In this document: piece after piece, positions 26,727 through 38,043 of the stretch
How the letters are laid out: each line of letters starts with the position of its first letter
How positions within the stretch are numbered: position 1 is the stretch's first letter
DNA from: Atherinomorus stipes
Taxonomy: Eukaryota; Chordata; Actinopteri; Atheriniformes; Atherinidae
Length of the DNA stretch: 64,000 bases
Reading direction: 5' to 3'
Assembly: GCA_023101725.1 (NCBI GenBank)
Contig: JALJCO010003049.1
Location: 1-64,000 of the forward strand
Notes under the pieces: generated by a model
Seen by the model: the letters and a program-made list of their open reading frames with translations, nothing else
What the model was told of the DNA's origin: nothing
Databases searched by the model: none
Made by a program: the position numbers and the translations under genes

Positions 26727-27566
26727 TTAAAGCCGCAAGCGGCGATGAAGGCCCTCGCACCTCTGGCGCCGCTCAGGCCTATGCACCGCGTAGTCTGCGT
26801 CATGTTCCACCAGTGTGCTGAATTTCATGGCATTTGGTTGATGTGTTAGCTCAGAATGATCATTTGAAGCTTTGTAGGGGGCGCTGTAGAGCCACATTTA
26901 CACTTCAGGAACACGTATCCATGGAATCCGTGTCATGTTCTACCAGTGTGCTGAATTTCATGGCGTTTGGTTGATGTGGCAGTCTGAAGGTGGAGGCCAA
27001 TTGGGTTTGTTAGTGTGGATTTATGGCTTGGTGTCTGGTGGCCAATGATGGAGGGCTAGGATTATGAACATTGTTGTTGTGGGAGAGTGGGTTGGGTGGG
27101 GTGTTAGAATGGTTTTTTTTAGTTTTTGGGTTTGTTTCCTGTGGTTTTGTTGGGTTGGGGGGGGGTGTTTTTGGGGGGGGGTGGGGGGTGGTTTTTTTGT
27201 TCTTTGGGGGTTGTGGTTGTGGTTTTTTGTTTGGGGGGGTGTGGTTTGTTGGTGTTGGTGGTGGGGGGGGGGTAGGGGTGGTGTGTGTTGTGGTTGTTGT
27301 GTCTGTTGGTTGGTGGGGGGGGCTGGGGGGGGGTTTAACGGATGGTCTTGGTGTGTCGTTGCCGCATCACACGTGATTGGTTATTCTGGTTTTGAGAGTT
27401 ATATAGTTTGTGTGGGGAGGTTGTTTGGGTGGTTTGGGGTGGTGGTGGGTGTATGGGATTTTTGGTTGGGTTTTGTATTGGTGTGGAAGGTGGGGGGGTG
27501 TTTTATTGGGGGTTTGTGGTGAGAGGGCCCCCAAATGGAAAATATGTGGGAGAAATATTTGCGTAA
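26727..27566. repeat. Array unit 15 (truncated and degraded, 840 bp)
   Basis: A, one full B and the start of a second B are followed by G+T-rich sequence (26970-27530) in which only scattered landmarks survive (GCATCACACGT at 27364, GGCCCCCAAA near 27527). C1 and most of C2 are missing. Confidence 0.75.
26970..27530. other. G+T-rich degraded block
   Basis: Nearly C-free plus strand with long G and T runs in the place of bridge, C1 and C2. The plus-strand ORFs here are rich in Gly, Trp, Val and Phe only because of this composition. Confidence 0.65.
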
Positions 27567-29364
27567 TTAAAGCCGCAAGCGGCGATGAAGGCCCTCGCAC
27601 CTCTGGCGCCGCTCAGGCCTATGACGCGTAGTCTGTGTCATGTTCTACCAGTGTGCTGAATTTATGGCGTTTGGTTGATGTGGTAGCTCAAAATGATGAT
27701 TTGAAGGTTTGTAGGGGGCGCTGTAGAGCCACATTTAAACTTCAGGAACACGTATCATGTAATCCTTGTCATGTTCTACCAGTGTGCTGAATTTCATGGT
27801 CTTCGGTTGATCTGGTAGGCCAAAATGATCATTAGAAGGTTTGTAGGGGGCGCTGTAGAGCCACATTAAAAATTCTGGAACATGTGTCCATGTAAATGAG
27901 ATCAGGTTATGAACATCATCATCTGTGCCAAGTTTGATCGAGATCTGGCCATCCGTGTGTTATTTACAGGCACTTCCTGTCCGGAGGGGGCGGGGCTAAG
28001 GTGAAAACCGGAAATGGTCATATAGGTGTGTTCAGCATCTGACCAGCATCACACGTACCAAGTTTGGTGCAGATATCTGGTTTTATGCCAGAGTTATATG
28101 AGTGTCGTGTTTCATGGCGAGAAGGTCACCTTTTAGGCTCCGCCCCCTCCACACGCTTACAGATTTCTTAATGCAGAGCACAACTAGAAATCTCACATGC
28201 CTTGTGAACACAAAGAGACCATCGTGATGGCTGTACCATTAGCGGTCTCTGAGGAGTTAACGCAAATATGTCATCAAGAAATCGTCAGAAAAATGGCACT
28301 TTTTTCAAAATGGCCGACTTCCTGTCGTATTAATCCAAATGGTCCAAGAGGGTTTTTTGTAGGTCCTGACATGTTCTACCACTGTGCCAAATTTCATGCT
28401 TGTGGGTCATTGTGGTGGGCGGGGCTGATCATTTGAAGACTTCTAGGGGGCGCTATTGAGCCATTTTTAAAGATTTCCAAAATATCTCCACGTGAATGAG
28501 TTCAGGGGATGACCATCATCATCTGTAGCAAGTTTGGTGGAGATCGGACCTTTCTTTGTGTCATTTCCATGTACTTCCTGTTTCCATGGCGTTGGGCTGA
28601 TATTCGCCATGGTTACGTTTGGCGTATCGACTTGAGTTTTTTATTGTGGCATCGTGGAAGGGTTTGACACGTTTGGAAGCACTTTCAAATCCATCGGCTT
28701 CATCATTGAAGTTCTGGACCCCAAACACTGAAAAGTGACACTTCCTGTCGCCAGGGGGCGGGGCTAAGGTGAAAACCGGAAATGGTCATATAGGTGTGTT
28801 CAGCATCTGGGCAGGCATCATACGTAGCAATTTTGGTGCAGATATCTGGTTTTATGCCAGAGTTATATCAGTTTCGTGTTTCATGGCGAGAAGGTCAACT
28901 TTCAGGCTCCGCCCCCTCCACACGCTTGCAGATTTCTGAATGCAGAGCACAACTAGAAATGTCACATGCCTTCTGAACACAAAGAGACCATCGGGGTGAC
29001 CGTACCATTTGCGGTTTGTGAGGAGTTAACGCAAATGCGACGTGAGTGAAACGCCAAAATGGCGACTTTGACCCAAAATGGCCGACTTCCTGTACACTTG
29101 GCACCACGACGTTAAGAGGCTTTTTTGTCCGCCCCGACATGTAGAACAAGTGTACCGAATTTCGTAAAGATCGGTGATATGCAGTTCTGGGGACCTTGCA
29201 AAAGGTGGCGCTAGAGCTCAGTTTTGCCCGAGCGGTCACGAAAATGGCAAATTATGAAATTTTTCGATTTTAAATGTGGGGGTAGCCAAAATTTGGTGAT
29301 TTTGAGCATGTTAGGCCCCCAAAAATGCAATTCATTTGACGGGAGAATAAGAATAAAACCGTAA
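27567..29364. repeat. Array unit 16 (1798 bp, two B)
   Basis: Full two-B unit without D. Private changes include GAAGACTTCTAGGGGG in C1 and GCATCTGGGCAGGCATC at the start of C2. Confidence 0.9.
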
Positions 29365-29433
29365 TTAAAGCCGCAAGCGGCGATGAAGGCCCTCGCACCT
29401 CTGGCGCCGCTCAGGCCTATGCACCGCGTAGTC
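29365..29433 (+). repeat. Reference unit, module A (hairpin head)
   Basis: Chosen as a clean example of the head module. It opens with TTAAAGCCGCAAGCGGCG, containing the perfect stem-loop GCCGC-AA-GCGGC. A second inverted repeat follows, AGGCC at one end and GGCCT at the other, around TCGCACCTCTGGCGCCGCTC. The module ends at GCACCGCGTAGTC. It is the most conserved mark of each unit start. Confidence 0.85.
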
Positions 29434-29696
29434 TGTGTCATGTTCTACCAGTGTGCCGAATTTCATGGCGTTTGGTTGATGTGTTAGCTCAGAATGATGA
29501 TTTGAAGGTTTGTAGGGGGCGCTGTAGAGCCACATTTAAACTTCAGGAACACGTATCCATGTAATCCTTGTCATGTTCTACCAGTGTGCTGAATTTCATG
29601 GTCTTCGGTTGATCTGGTAGGCCTAAATGATCATTAGAAGGTTTGTAGGGGGCGCTGTAGAGCCACATTAAAAATTCTGGAACATGTGTCCATGTA
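29434..29696 (+). repeat. Reference unit, module B (two ~130 bp monomers)
   Basis: Two tandem monomers (29434-29567 and 29568-29696), each running TGTCATGTTCTACCAGTGTG, GAATTTCATGG, TTGGTTGAT, TGATCATTTGAAGG, GGGGGCGCTGTAGAGCCACA, then a tail near CATGT. Copy number differs between units: 3 at 561, 4 at 2539/4590/7457/33072/35178, 5 at 41672, and 2 in the other readable full units. A shorter variant carrying GAAAGATCTGTCCATG occurs only in units with four or five copies. Confidence 0.85.
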
Positions 29697-29772
29697 AATG
29701 AGATCAGGTTATGAACATCATCATCTGTGCCAAGTTTGATCGAGATCTGGCCATCCGTGTGTTATTTACAGG
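29697..29772 (+). repeat. Reference unit, bridge segment
   Basis: A 76-bp link (GAGATCAGGTTATGAACATC, GCCAAGTTTGATCGAGATC) between B and C1. A paralogous copy (GAGTTCAGGGGATGACCATC, GCAAGTTTGGTGGAGATCGG) follows the B-like part of C1, showing that the unit arose by internal duplication. Confidence 0.75.
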
Positions 29773-30540
29773 CACTTCCTGTCCGGAGGGGGCGGGGCTA
29801 AGGTGAAAACCGGAAATGGTCATATAGGTGTGTTCAGCATCTGACCAGCATCACACGTACCAAGTTTGGTGCAGATATCTGGTTTTATGCCAGAGTTATA
29901 TGAGTGTCGTGTTTCATGGCGAGAAGGTCACCTTTTAGGCTCCGCCCCCTCCACACGCTTACAGATTTCTTAATGCAGAGCACAACTAGAAATCTCACAT
30001 GCCTTGTGAACACAAAGAGACCATCGTGATGGCTGTACCATTAGCGGTCTCTGAGGAGTTAACGCAAATATGTCATCAAGAAATCGTCAGAAAAATGGCA
30101 CTTTTTTCAAAATGGCCGACTTCCTGTCGTATTAATCCAAATGGTCCAAGAGGGTTTTTTGTAGGTCCTGATATGTTCTACCACTGTGCCAAATTTCATG
30201 CTTGTGGGTCATTGTGGTGGGCGGGGCTGATCATTTGAAGATTTGTAGGGGGCGCTATTGAGCCATTTTTAAAGATATCCAAAATATCTCCACGTGAATG
30301 AGTTCAGGGGATGACCATCATCATCTGTAGCAAGTTTGGTGGAGATCGGACCTTTCTTTGTGTCATTTCCATGTACTTCCTGTTTCCATGGCGTTGGGCT
30401 GATAGTCGCCATGGTTGCGTTTGGCGTATCGACTTGAGTTTTTTATTGTGGCATCGTGGAAGGGTTTGACACGTTTGGAAGCACTTTCAAATCCATCGGC
30501 TTCATCATTGAAGTTCTGGACCCCAAACACTGAAAAGTGA
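29773..30540 (+). repeat. Reference unit, module C1 (768 bp)
   Basis: Starts CACTTCCTGTCCGGAGGGGG and is exactly 768 bp from the equivalent base of C2. It contains AAAACCGGAAATGGTCATAT, CTCCGCCCCCTCCACACGC, a B-like stretch (ATGTTCTACCACTGTGCC to GGGGGCGCTATTGAGCCA), a bridge-like stretch, and a tail ending GTTCTGGACCCC...CACTGAAAAGTGA. In two units (4590 and 35178) C1 occurs twice in tandem at the same 768-bp spacing. A recurring 79-codon plus-strand ORF lies here but shows no sign of being a gene. Confidence 0.85.
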
Positions 30541-31145
30541 CACTTCCTGTCCCCAGGGGGCGGGGCTAAGGCGAAAACCGGAAATGGTCATATAGGTGTG
30601 TTCAGCATCTGACCAGCATCACATGTAGCAATTTTGGTGCAGATATCTGGTTTTATGCCAGAGTTATATCAGTTTCGTGTTTCATGGCGAGAAGGTCAAC
30701 TTTCAGGCTCCGCCCCCTCCACACGCTTGCAGATTTCTGAATGCAGAGCACAACTAGAAATCTCACATGCCTTCTGAACACAAAGAGACCATCGGGGTGA
30801 CCGTACCATTTGCGGTTTATGAGGAGTTAACGCAAATGCGACGTGAGTGAAACGCCAAAATGGCGACTTTGACCCAAAATGGCCGACTTCCTGTAGACCT
30901 GGCACCACGACGTTAAGAGGCTTTTTTGTCCGCCCCGACATGTAGAACAAGTGTACCGAGTTTCGTAAAAATCGGTGACATGCAGTTCTGGGGACCTTGC
31001 ATAAGGTGGCGCTAGAGCGCAGTTTTGCCCGAGCGGTCACGAAAACGCCAAATTATGAAATTTTTCGATTTTAAATGGGGGGGTAGCCAAAATTTGGTGA
31101 CTTTTTGAGCATGTTCAGGCCCCCAAAAATGCAATTCATTTGACG
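30541..31145 (+). repeat. Reference unit, module C2
   Basis: Starts CACTTCCTGTCCCCAGGGGG. Its first ~330 bp are collinear with C1 (AAAACCGGAAATGG, GCAGATATCTGGTTTTATGC, CTCCGCCCCCTCC, GAGGAGTTAACGCAAAT). It then diverges into CGCCAAAATGGCGACTTTGA, AAAATGGCCGACTTCCTGT, AAGAGGCTTTTTTGTCCGCC, GGTGGCGCTAGAGCGCAG and TAGCCAAAATTTGGTGACTT. It ends at GCAATTCATTTGACGGGAG. A recurring 114-codon minus-strand ORF overlaps it and is not considered a gene. Confidence 0.85.
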
Positions 31146-31219
31146 GGAGAATAAGAATAATAAGAATAAACGCTTGCATTTCAATAGGCCTTCGCACCGC
31201 CTTCGGTGCTCGGGCCTAA
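31146..31219 (+). repeat. Reference unit, microsatellite and module D hairpin
   Basis: An AATAAG/AATAAT run is followed by CGCTTGCATTTCAATAGG and a hairpin: AGGCC, CACCG, loop CCTT, CGGTG, GGCCT, then AA. D is present before the A modules at 2539, 9599, 14718 (worn), 23012, 24928 (twice), 31220, 35178, 38044 and 41672, partly at 33072, and forms the right end of the whole array. It is absent elsewhere, where the microsatellite runs straight into A. Confidence 0.8.
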
Positions 31220-33009
31220 TTAAAGCCGCAAGCGGCGATGAAGGCCCTCGCACCTCTGGCGCCGCTCAGGCCTATGCACCGCGTAGTCCGTGTCATGTTC
31301 TACCAGTGTGCCGAATTTCATGGCGTTTGGTTGATGTGTTAGCTCAGAATGATCATTTGAAGGTTTGTAGGGGGCGCTGTAGAGCCACATTTAAACTTCA
31401 GGAACACGTATCCATGTAATCCGTGTCATGTTCTACCAGTGTGCTGAATTTCATGGTCTTCGGTTGATCTGGTAGGCCTAAATGATCATTAGAAGGTTTG
31501 TAGGGGGCGCTATAGAGCCACATTGAAAATTCTGGAACATGTGTCCATGTAAATGAGATCAGGTTATGAACATCATCATCTGTGCCAAGTTTGATAGAGA
31601 TCTGGCCATCCGTGTCTTATTTACAGGCACTTCCTGTCCGGAGGGGGCGGGGCTAAGGTGAAAACCGGAAATGGTCATATAGGTGTGTTCAGCATCTGAC
31701 CAGCATCACACGTACCAAGTTTGGTGCAGATATCTGGTTTTATGCCAGAGTTATATGAGTGTCGTGTTTCATGGCGAGAAGGTCACCTTTTAGGCTCCGC
31801 CCCCTCCACACGCTTACAGATTTCTTAATGCAGAGCACAACTAGAAATCTCACATGCCTTGTGAACACAAAGAGACCATCGTGATGGCTGTACCATTAGC
31901 GGTCTCTGAGGAGTTAACGCAAATATGTCATCAAGAAATCGTCAGAAAAATGGCACTTTTTTCAAAATGGCCGACTTCCTGTCGTATTAATCCAAATGGT
32001 CCAAGAGGGTTTTTTGTAGGTCCTGACATGTTCAACCACTGTGCCAAATTTCATGCTTGTGGGTCATTGTGGTGGGCGGGGCTGATCATTTGAAGATTTG
32101 TAGGGGGCGCTATTGAGCCATTTTTAAAGATATCCAAAATATCTCCACGTGAATGAGTTCAGGGGATGACCATCATCATCTGTAGCAAGTTTGGTGGAGA
32201 TCGGACCTTTCTTTGTGTCATTTCCATGTACTTCCTGTTTCCATGGCGTTGGGCTGATATTCGCCATGGTTGCGTTTGGCGTATCGACTTGAGTTTTTTA
32301 TTGTGGCATCGTGGAAGGGTTTGACACGTTTGGAAGCACTTTCAAATCCATCGGCTTCATCATTGAAGTTCTGGACCCCAAACACTGAAAAGTGACACTT
32401 CCTGTCCCCAGGGGGCGGGGCTAAGGCGAAAACCGGAAATGGTCATATAGGTGTGTTCAGCATCCGACCGGCATCATACGTAGCAATTTTGGTGCAGATA
32501 TCTGGTTTTATGCCCGAGTTATATCAGTTTCGTGTTTCATGGCGAGAAGGTCAACTTTCAGGCTCCGCCCCCTCCACACGCTTGCAGATTTCTGAATGCA
32601 GAGCACAACTTGAAATCTCACGTGCCTTCTGAACACAAAGAGACCATCGGGGTGACTGTACCATTTGCGGTTTATGAGGAGTTAACGCAAATGCGACGTG
32701 AGTGAAACGCCAAAATGGCGACTTTGACCCAAAATGGCCGACTTCCTGTAGACCTGGCACCACGACGTTAAGAGGCTTTTTTGTCCGCCCCGACATGTAG
32801 AACAAGTGTACCGAGTTTCGTAAAAATCGGTGACATGCAGTTCTGGGGACTTTACAAAAGGTGGCGCTCGAGCGCAGTTTTGCCCGAGCGGTCACGAAAA
32901 CGCCAAAATACGAAATTTTTCAGATTCTTAAATGGGGGGGTAGCCAAAATTTGGTGACTTTTTGAGCATGTTCAGGCCCCCAAAAATGCAATTCATTTGA
33001 GGGAGAAGA

Positions 33010-33040
<31 letters not shown>

Positions 33041-33071
33041 CTTCGGTGCTCGGGCCTAATAAGAATAAGAA
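31220..33071. repeat. Array unit 18 (1852 bp, two B)
   Basis: Full two-B unit. Before the next A, the microsatellite is replaced by an A-run of about 23 bases and only the right half of the D hairpin remains (33041-33059). Confidence 0.9.
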
Positions 33072-35177
33072 TTAAAGCCGCAAGCGGCGATGAAGGCCCT
33101 CGCACCTCTGGCGCCGCTCAGGCCTATGCACCGCGTAGTCTGTGTCATGTTCTACCAGTGTGCCGAATTTCATGGCGTTTGGTTGATGTGGTAGGTCAGA
33201 ATGATGATTTGAAGGTTTGTAGGGGGCGCTGTAGAGCCCCATTTAAACTACTGGAACACGTCTCAATGTTATCTGTGTCCTGTTCTACCAGTGTGCTGAA
33301 TTTCATGGCCTTCGGTTGATCTGGCAGCCCAAAATGATCATTTGAATGTTTGCAGGGGGCGCTGTAGAGCCACATATAAATTTCTGAAAGATCTGTCCAT
33401 GTTCTACCAGTGTGTTGAATTTCATGGCCTTCGGTTGTTCTGGTAGTCCAAAATGATCATTTGAAGCTTTGTAGGGGGCGCTGTAGAGCCACATTTAAAC
33501 TTCAGGAACATATGTCCATGTAAACTGTTTCATGTTCTACCAGTGTGGTGAATTTCATGGTCTTCGGTTGATCTGGTAGGCCAAAATGATCATTAGAAGG
33601 TTTGTAGGGGGCGCTGTAGAGCCACATTAAAAATTCTGGAACATGTGTCCATGTAAATGAGATCAGGTTATGAACATCATCATCTGTGCCAAGTTTGATC
33701 GAGATCTGGCCATCCGTGTCTTATTTACAGGCACTTCCTGTCCGGAGGGGGCGGGGCTAAGGTGAAAACCGGAAATGGTCATATAGGTGTGTTCAGCATC
33801 TGACCAGCATCACACGTACCAAGTTTGGTGCAGATATCTGGTTTTATGCCAGAGTTATATGAGTTTCGTGTTTCATGGCGAGAAGGTCACCTTTTAGGCT
33901 CCGCCCCCTCCACACGCTTACAGATTTCTTAATGCAGAGCACAACTAGAAATCTCACATGCCTTGTGAACACAAAGAGACCATCGTGATGGCTGTACCAT
34001 TAGCGGTCTCTGAGGAGTTAACGCAAATATGTCATCAAGAAATCGTCAGAAAAATGGCACTTTTTTTCAAAATGGCCGACTTCCTGTCGTATTAATCCAA
34101 ATGGTCCAAGAGGGTTTTTTGTAGGTCCTGACATGTTCTACCACTGTGCCAAATTTCATGCTTGTGGGTCATTGTGGTGGGCGGGGCTGATCATTTGAAG
34201 ATTTGTAGGGGGCGCTATTGAGCCATTTTTAAAGATATCCAAAATATCTCCACGTGAATGAGTTCAGGGGATGACCATCATCATCTGTAGCAAGTTTGGT
34301 GGAGATCGGACCTTTCTTTGTGTCATTTCCATGTACTTCCTGTTTCCATGGCGTTGGGCTGATATTCGCCATGGTTGCGTTTGGCGTATCGACTTGAGTT
34401 TTTTATTGTGGCATCGTGGAAGGGTTTGACACGTTTGGAAGCACTTTCAAATCCATCGGCTTCATCATTGAAGTTCTGGACCCCAAACACTGAAAAGTGA
34501 CACTTCCTGTCGCCAGGGGGCGGGGCTAAGGCGAAAACCGGAAATGGTCATATAGGTGTGTTCAGCATCTGACCAGGCATCACACGTAGCAATTTTGGTG
34601 CAGATATCTGGTTTTATGCCAGAGTTATATCAGTTTCGTGTTTCATGGCGAGAAGGTCAACTTTCAGGCTCCGCCCCCTCCACACGCTTGCAGATTTCTG
34701 AATGCAGAGCACAACTAGAAATCTCACATGCCTTCTGAACACAAAGAGACCATCGGGGTGACCGTACCATTTGCGGTTTATGAGGAGTTAACGCAAATGC
34801 GACGTGAGTGAAACGCCAAAATGGCGACTTTGACCCAAAATGGCCGACTTCCTGTAGACCTGGCACCACGACGTTAAGAGGCTTTTTTGTCCGCCCCGAC
34901 ATGTAGAACAAGTGTACCGAATTTCGTAAAGATCGGTGACATGCAGTTCTGGGGACCTTGCAAAAGGTGGCGCTAGAGCGCAGTTTTGCCCGAGCGGTCA
35001 CGAAAATGCCAAATTCTGAAATTTTTCGATTTTAAATGGGGGGGTAGCCAAAATTTGGTGACTTTTTGAGCATGTTCAGGCCCCCAAAAATGCACTTCTT
35101 TTAGGAGAAGAAAAAGAAGAATAATAAACGCTTGCATTACAATAGGCCTTCGCACCGCCTTCGGTGCTCGGGCCTAA
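33072..35177. repeat. Array unit 19 (2106 bp, four B)
   Basis: Four-B unit with the GAAAGATCTGTCC variant, the seven-T run at 34061-34067 and the GAGTTTCGTG marker, matching units 2 and 4 rather than its two-B neighbours. D is present. Confidence 0.9.
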
Positions 35178-38043
35178 TTAAAGCCGCAAGCGGCGATGAA
35201 GGCCCTCGCACCTCTGGCGCCGCTCAGGCCTATGCACCGCGTAGTCTGTGTCATGTTCTACCAGTGTGCTTAATTTCATGGCGTTTGGTTGATGTGTTTG
35301 CTCAGAATGATCATTTGAAGGTTTGTAGGGGGCGCTGTAGAGCCACATTTACACTTCAGGAACACGTATCAATGTTATCTGTGTCATGTTCTACTAGTGT
35401 GCTGAATTTCATGGCCTTGGTTGATCTGGGCAAAATGATCATTTGAATGTTTGCAGGGGCGCTGTGAGCCCATATAAATTTCTGAAAGATCTGTCCATGT
35501 TCTCCAGTGTGTTGAATTTCATGGCTTCGGTTGTTCTGGTAGCCCAAAATGATCATTTGAAGGTTTGTAGGGGGCGCTGTAGAGCCACATTTAAACTTCA
35601 GGAACACGTGTCCATGTAATCCGTGTCATGTTCTACCAGTGTGCTGAATTTCATGGTCTTCGGTTGATCTGGTAGGCAAAAATGATCATTTGAAGGTTTG
35701 TAGGGGGCGCTGTTGAGCCACATTAAAAATTCTGGAACATGTGTCCATGTAAATGAGATCAGGTTATGAACATCATCATCTGTGCCAAGTTTGATAGAGA
35801 TCTGGCCATCCGTGTCTTATTTACAGGCACTTCCTGTCCGGAGGGGGCGGGGCTAAGGTGAAAACCGGAAATGGTCATATAGGTGTGTTCAGCATCTGAC
35901 CAGCATCACACGTACCAAGTTTGGTGCAGATATCTGGTTTTATGCCAGAGTTATATGAGTTTCGTGTTTCATGGCGAGAAGGTCACCTTTTAGGCTCCGC
36001 CCCCTCCACACGCTTACAGATTTCTTAATGCAGAGCACAACTAGAAATCTCACATGCCTTGTGAACACAAAGAGACCATCGTGATGGCTGTACCATTAGC
36101 GGTCTCTGAGGAGTTAACGCAAATATGTCATCAAGAAATCATCAGAAAAATGGCACTTTTTTCAAAATGGCCGACTTCCTGTCGGATTAATCCAAATGGT
36201 CCAAGAGGGTTTTTTGTAGGTCCTGATATGTTCAACCACTGTGCCAAATTTCATGCTTGTGGGTCATTGTGGTGGGCGGGGCTGATCATTTGAAGATTTG
36301 TAGGGGGCGCTATTGAGCCATTTTTAAAGATATCCGAAATATTTCCACGTGAATGAGTTCAGGGGATGACCATCATCATCTGTAGCAAGTTTGGTGGAGA
36401 TCGGACCTTTCTTTGTGTCATTTCCATGTACTTCCTGTTTCCATGGCGTTGGGCTGATATTCGCCATGGTTGCGTTTGGCGTATCGACTTGAGTTTTTTA
36501 TTGTGGCATCGTGGAAGGGTTTGACACGTTTGGAAGCACTTTCAAATCCATCGGCTTCATCATTGAAGTTCTGGACTCCAGACACTAAAAAGTGACACTT
36601 CCTGGCGCCAGGGGGCGGGGCTAAGGCGAAAACCGGAAATGGTCATATAGGTGTGTTCAGCATCTGACCAGCATCACACGTACCAAGTTTGGTGCAGATA
36701 TCTGGTTTTATGCCAGAGTTATATGAGTTTCGTGTTTCATGGCGAGAAGGTCACCTTTTAGGCTCCGCCCCCTCCACACGCTTACAGATTTCTTAATGCA
36801 GAGCACAACTAGAAATCTCACATGCCTTGTGAACACAAAGAGACCATCGTGATGGCTGTACCATTAGCGGTCTCTGAGGAGTTAACGCAAATATGTCATC
36901 AAGATCTCAGAATGGCACTTTTTTCAAAATGGCCGACTTCCTGTCGTATTAATCCAAATGGTCCAAGAGGGTTTTTTGTAGGTCCTGATATGTTCTACCA
37001 CTGTGCCAAATTTCATGCTTGTGGGTCATTGTGGTGGGCGGGGCTGATCATTTGAAGATTTGTAGGGGGCGCTATTGAGCCATTTTTAAAGATATCCAAA
37101 ATATCTCCACGTGAATGAGTTCAGGGGATGACCATCATCATCTGTAGCAAGTTTGGTGGAGATCGGACCTTTCTTTGTGTCATTTCCATGTACTTCCTGT
37201 TTCCATGGCGTTGGGCTGATATTCGCCATGGTTGCGTTTGGCGTATCGACTTGAGTTTTTTATTGTGGCATCATGGAAGGGTTTGACACGTTTGGAAGCA
37301 CTTTCAAATCCATCGGCTTCATCATTGAAGTTCTGGACTCCAGACACTAAAAAGTGACACTTCCTGGCGCCAGGGGGCGGGGCTAAGGCGAAAACCGGAA
37401 ATGGTCATATAGGTGTGTTCAGCATCTGACCGGCATCATACGTAGCAATTTTGGTGCAGATATCTGGTTTTATGCCAGAGTTATATCAGTTTCGTGTTTC
37501 ATGGCGAGAAGGTCAACTTTCAGGCTCCGCCCCCTCCACACGCTTGCAGATTTCTGAATGCAGAGCACAACTAGAAATCTCACATGCCTTCTGAACACAA
37601 AGAGACCATCGGGGTGACCGTACCATTTGCGGTTTCTGAGGAGTTAACGCAAATGCGACGTGAGTGAAACGCCAAAATGGCGACTTTGACCCAAAATGGC
37701 CGACTTCCTGTAGACCTGGCACCACGACGTTAAGAGGCTTTTTTGTCCGCCCCGACATGTAGAACAAGTGTACCGAGTTTCGTGAAAATCGGTGACATGC
37801 AGTTCTGGGGACCTTGCAAAAGGTGGCGCTAGAGCGCAGTTTTGCCCGAGCGGTCACGAAAACGCCAAATTATGAAATTTTTCGATTTTAAATGGGGGGG
37901 TAGCCAAAATTTGGTGACTTTTTGAGCATGTTCAGGCCCCCAAAAATGCAATTCATTTGACGAAGAGAATAATAATAATAATAATAATAATAAACGCTTG
38001 CATTACAATAGGCCTTCGCACCGCCTTCGGTGCTCGGGCCTAA
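35178..38043. repeat. Array unit 20 (2866 bp, four B, doubled C1)
   Basis: Same structure as unit 3: four B, two C1 copies 768 bp apart, C2, D. The second C1 has small deletions at 36903-36912. Both C1 copies share GGACTCCAGACACTAAAAAG in their tails, indicating local duplication. Confidence 0.9.

Larger units (their letters stand above)
29365..31219. repeat. Array unit 17 (1855 bp, reference unit)
   Basis: Clean two-B unit with D; its modules are annotated separately as the reference layout. Confidence 0.92.

Noticed and set aside
27064..27522. 152-codon plus ORF rich in Gly, Trp, Val and Phe, resembling a membrane protein
   Set aside because: This is chance reading of G+T-rich low-complexity sequence inside a degraded array unit.
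29999..30238. A 79-codon plus-strand ORF (MPCEHKETIVMAV...) recurring in C1
   Set aside because: It is lost through a T6/T7 run change in the units at 2539, 7457 and 33072 without any compensating change, and resembles no known family. It is a by-product of repeat amplification.
30696..31040. A 114-codon minus-strand ORF beginning MTARAKL recurring, with changes, in most array units
   Set aside because: The DNA itself is near-identical between units, so the ORF is conserved by descent. Differences change amino acids freely (S/R, S/F, E/D/G, H/Q), copies are interrupted by indels, and there is no known domain or start context.
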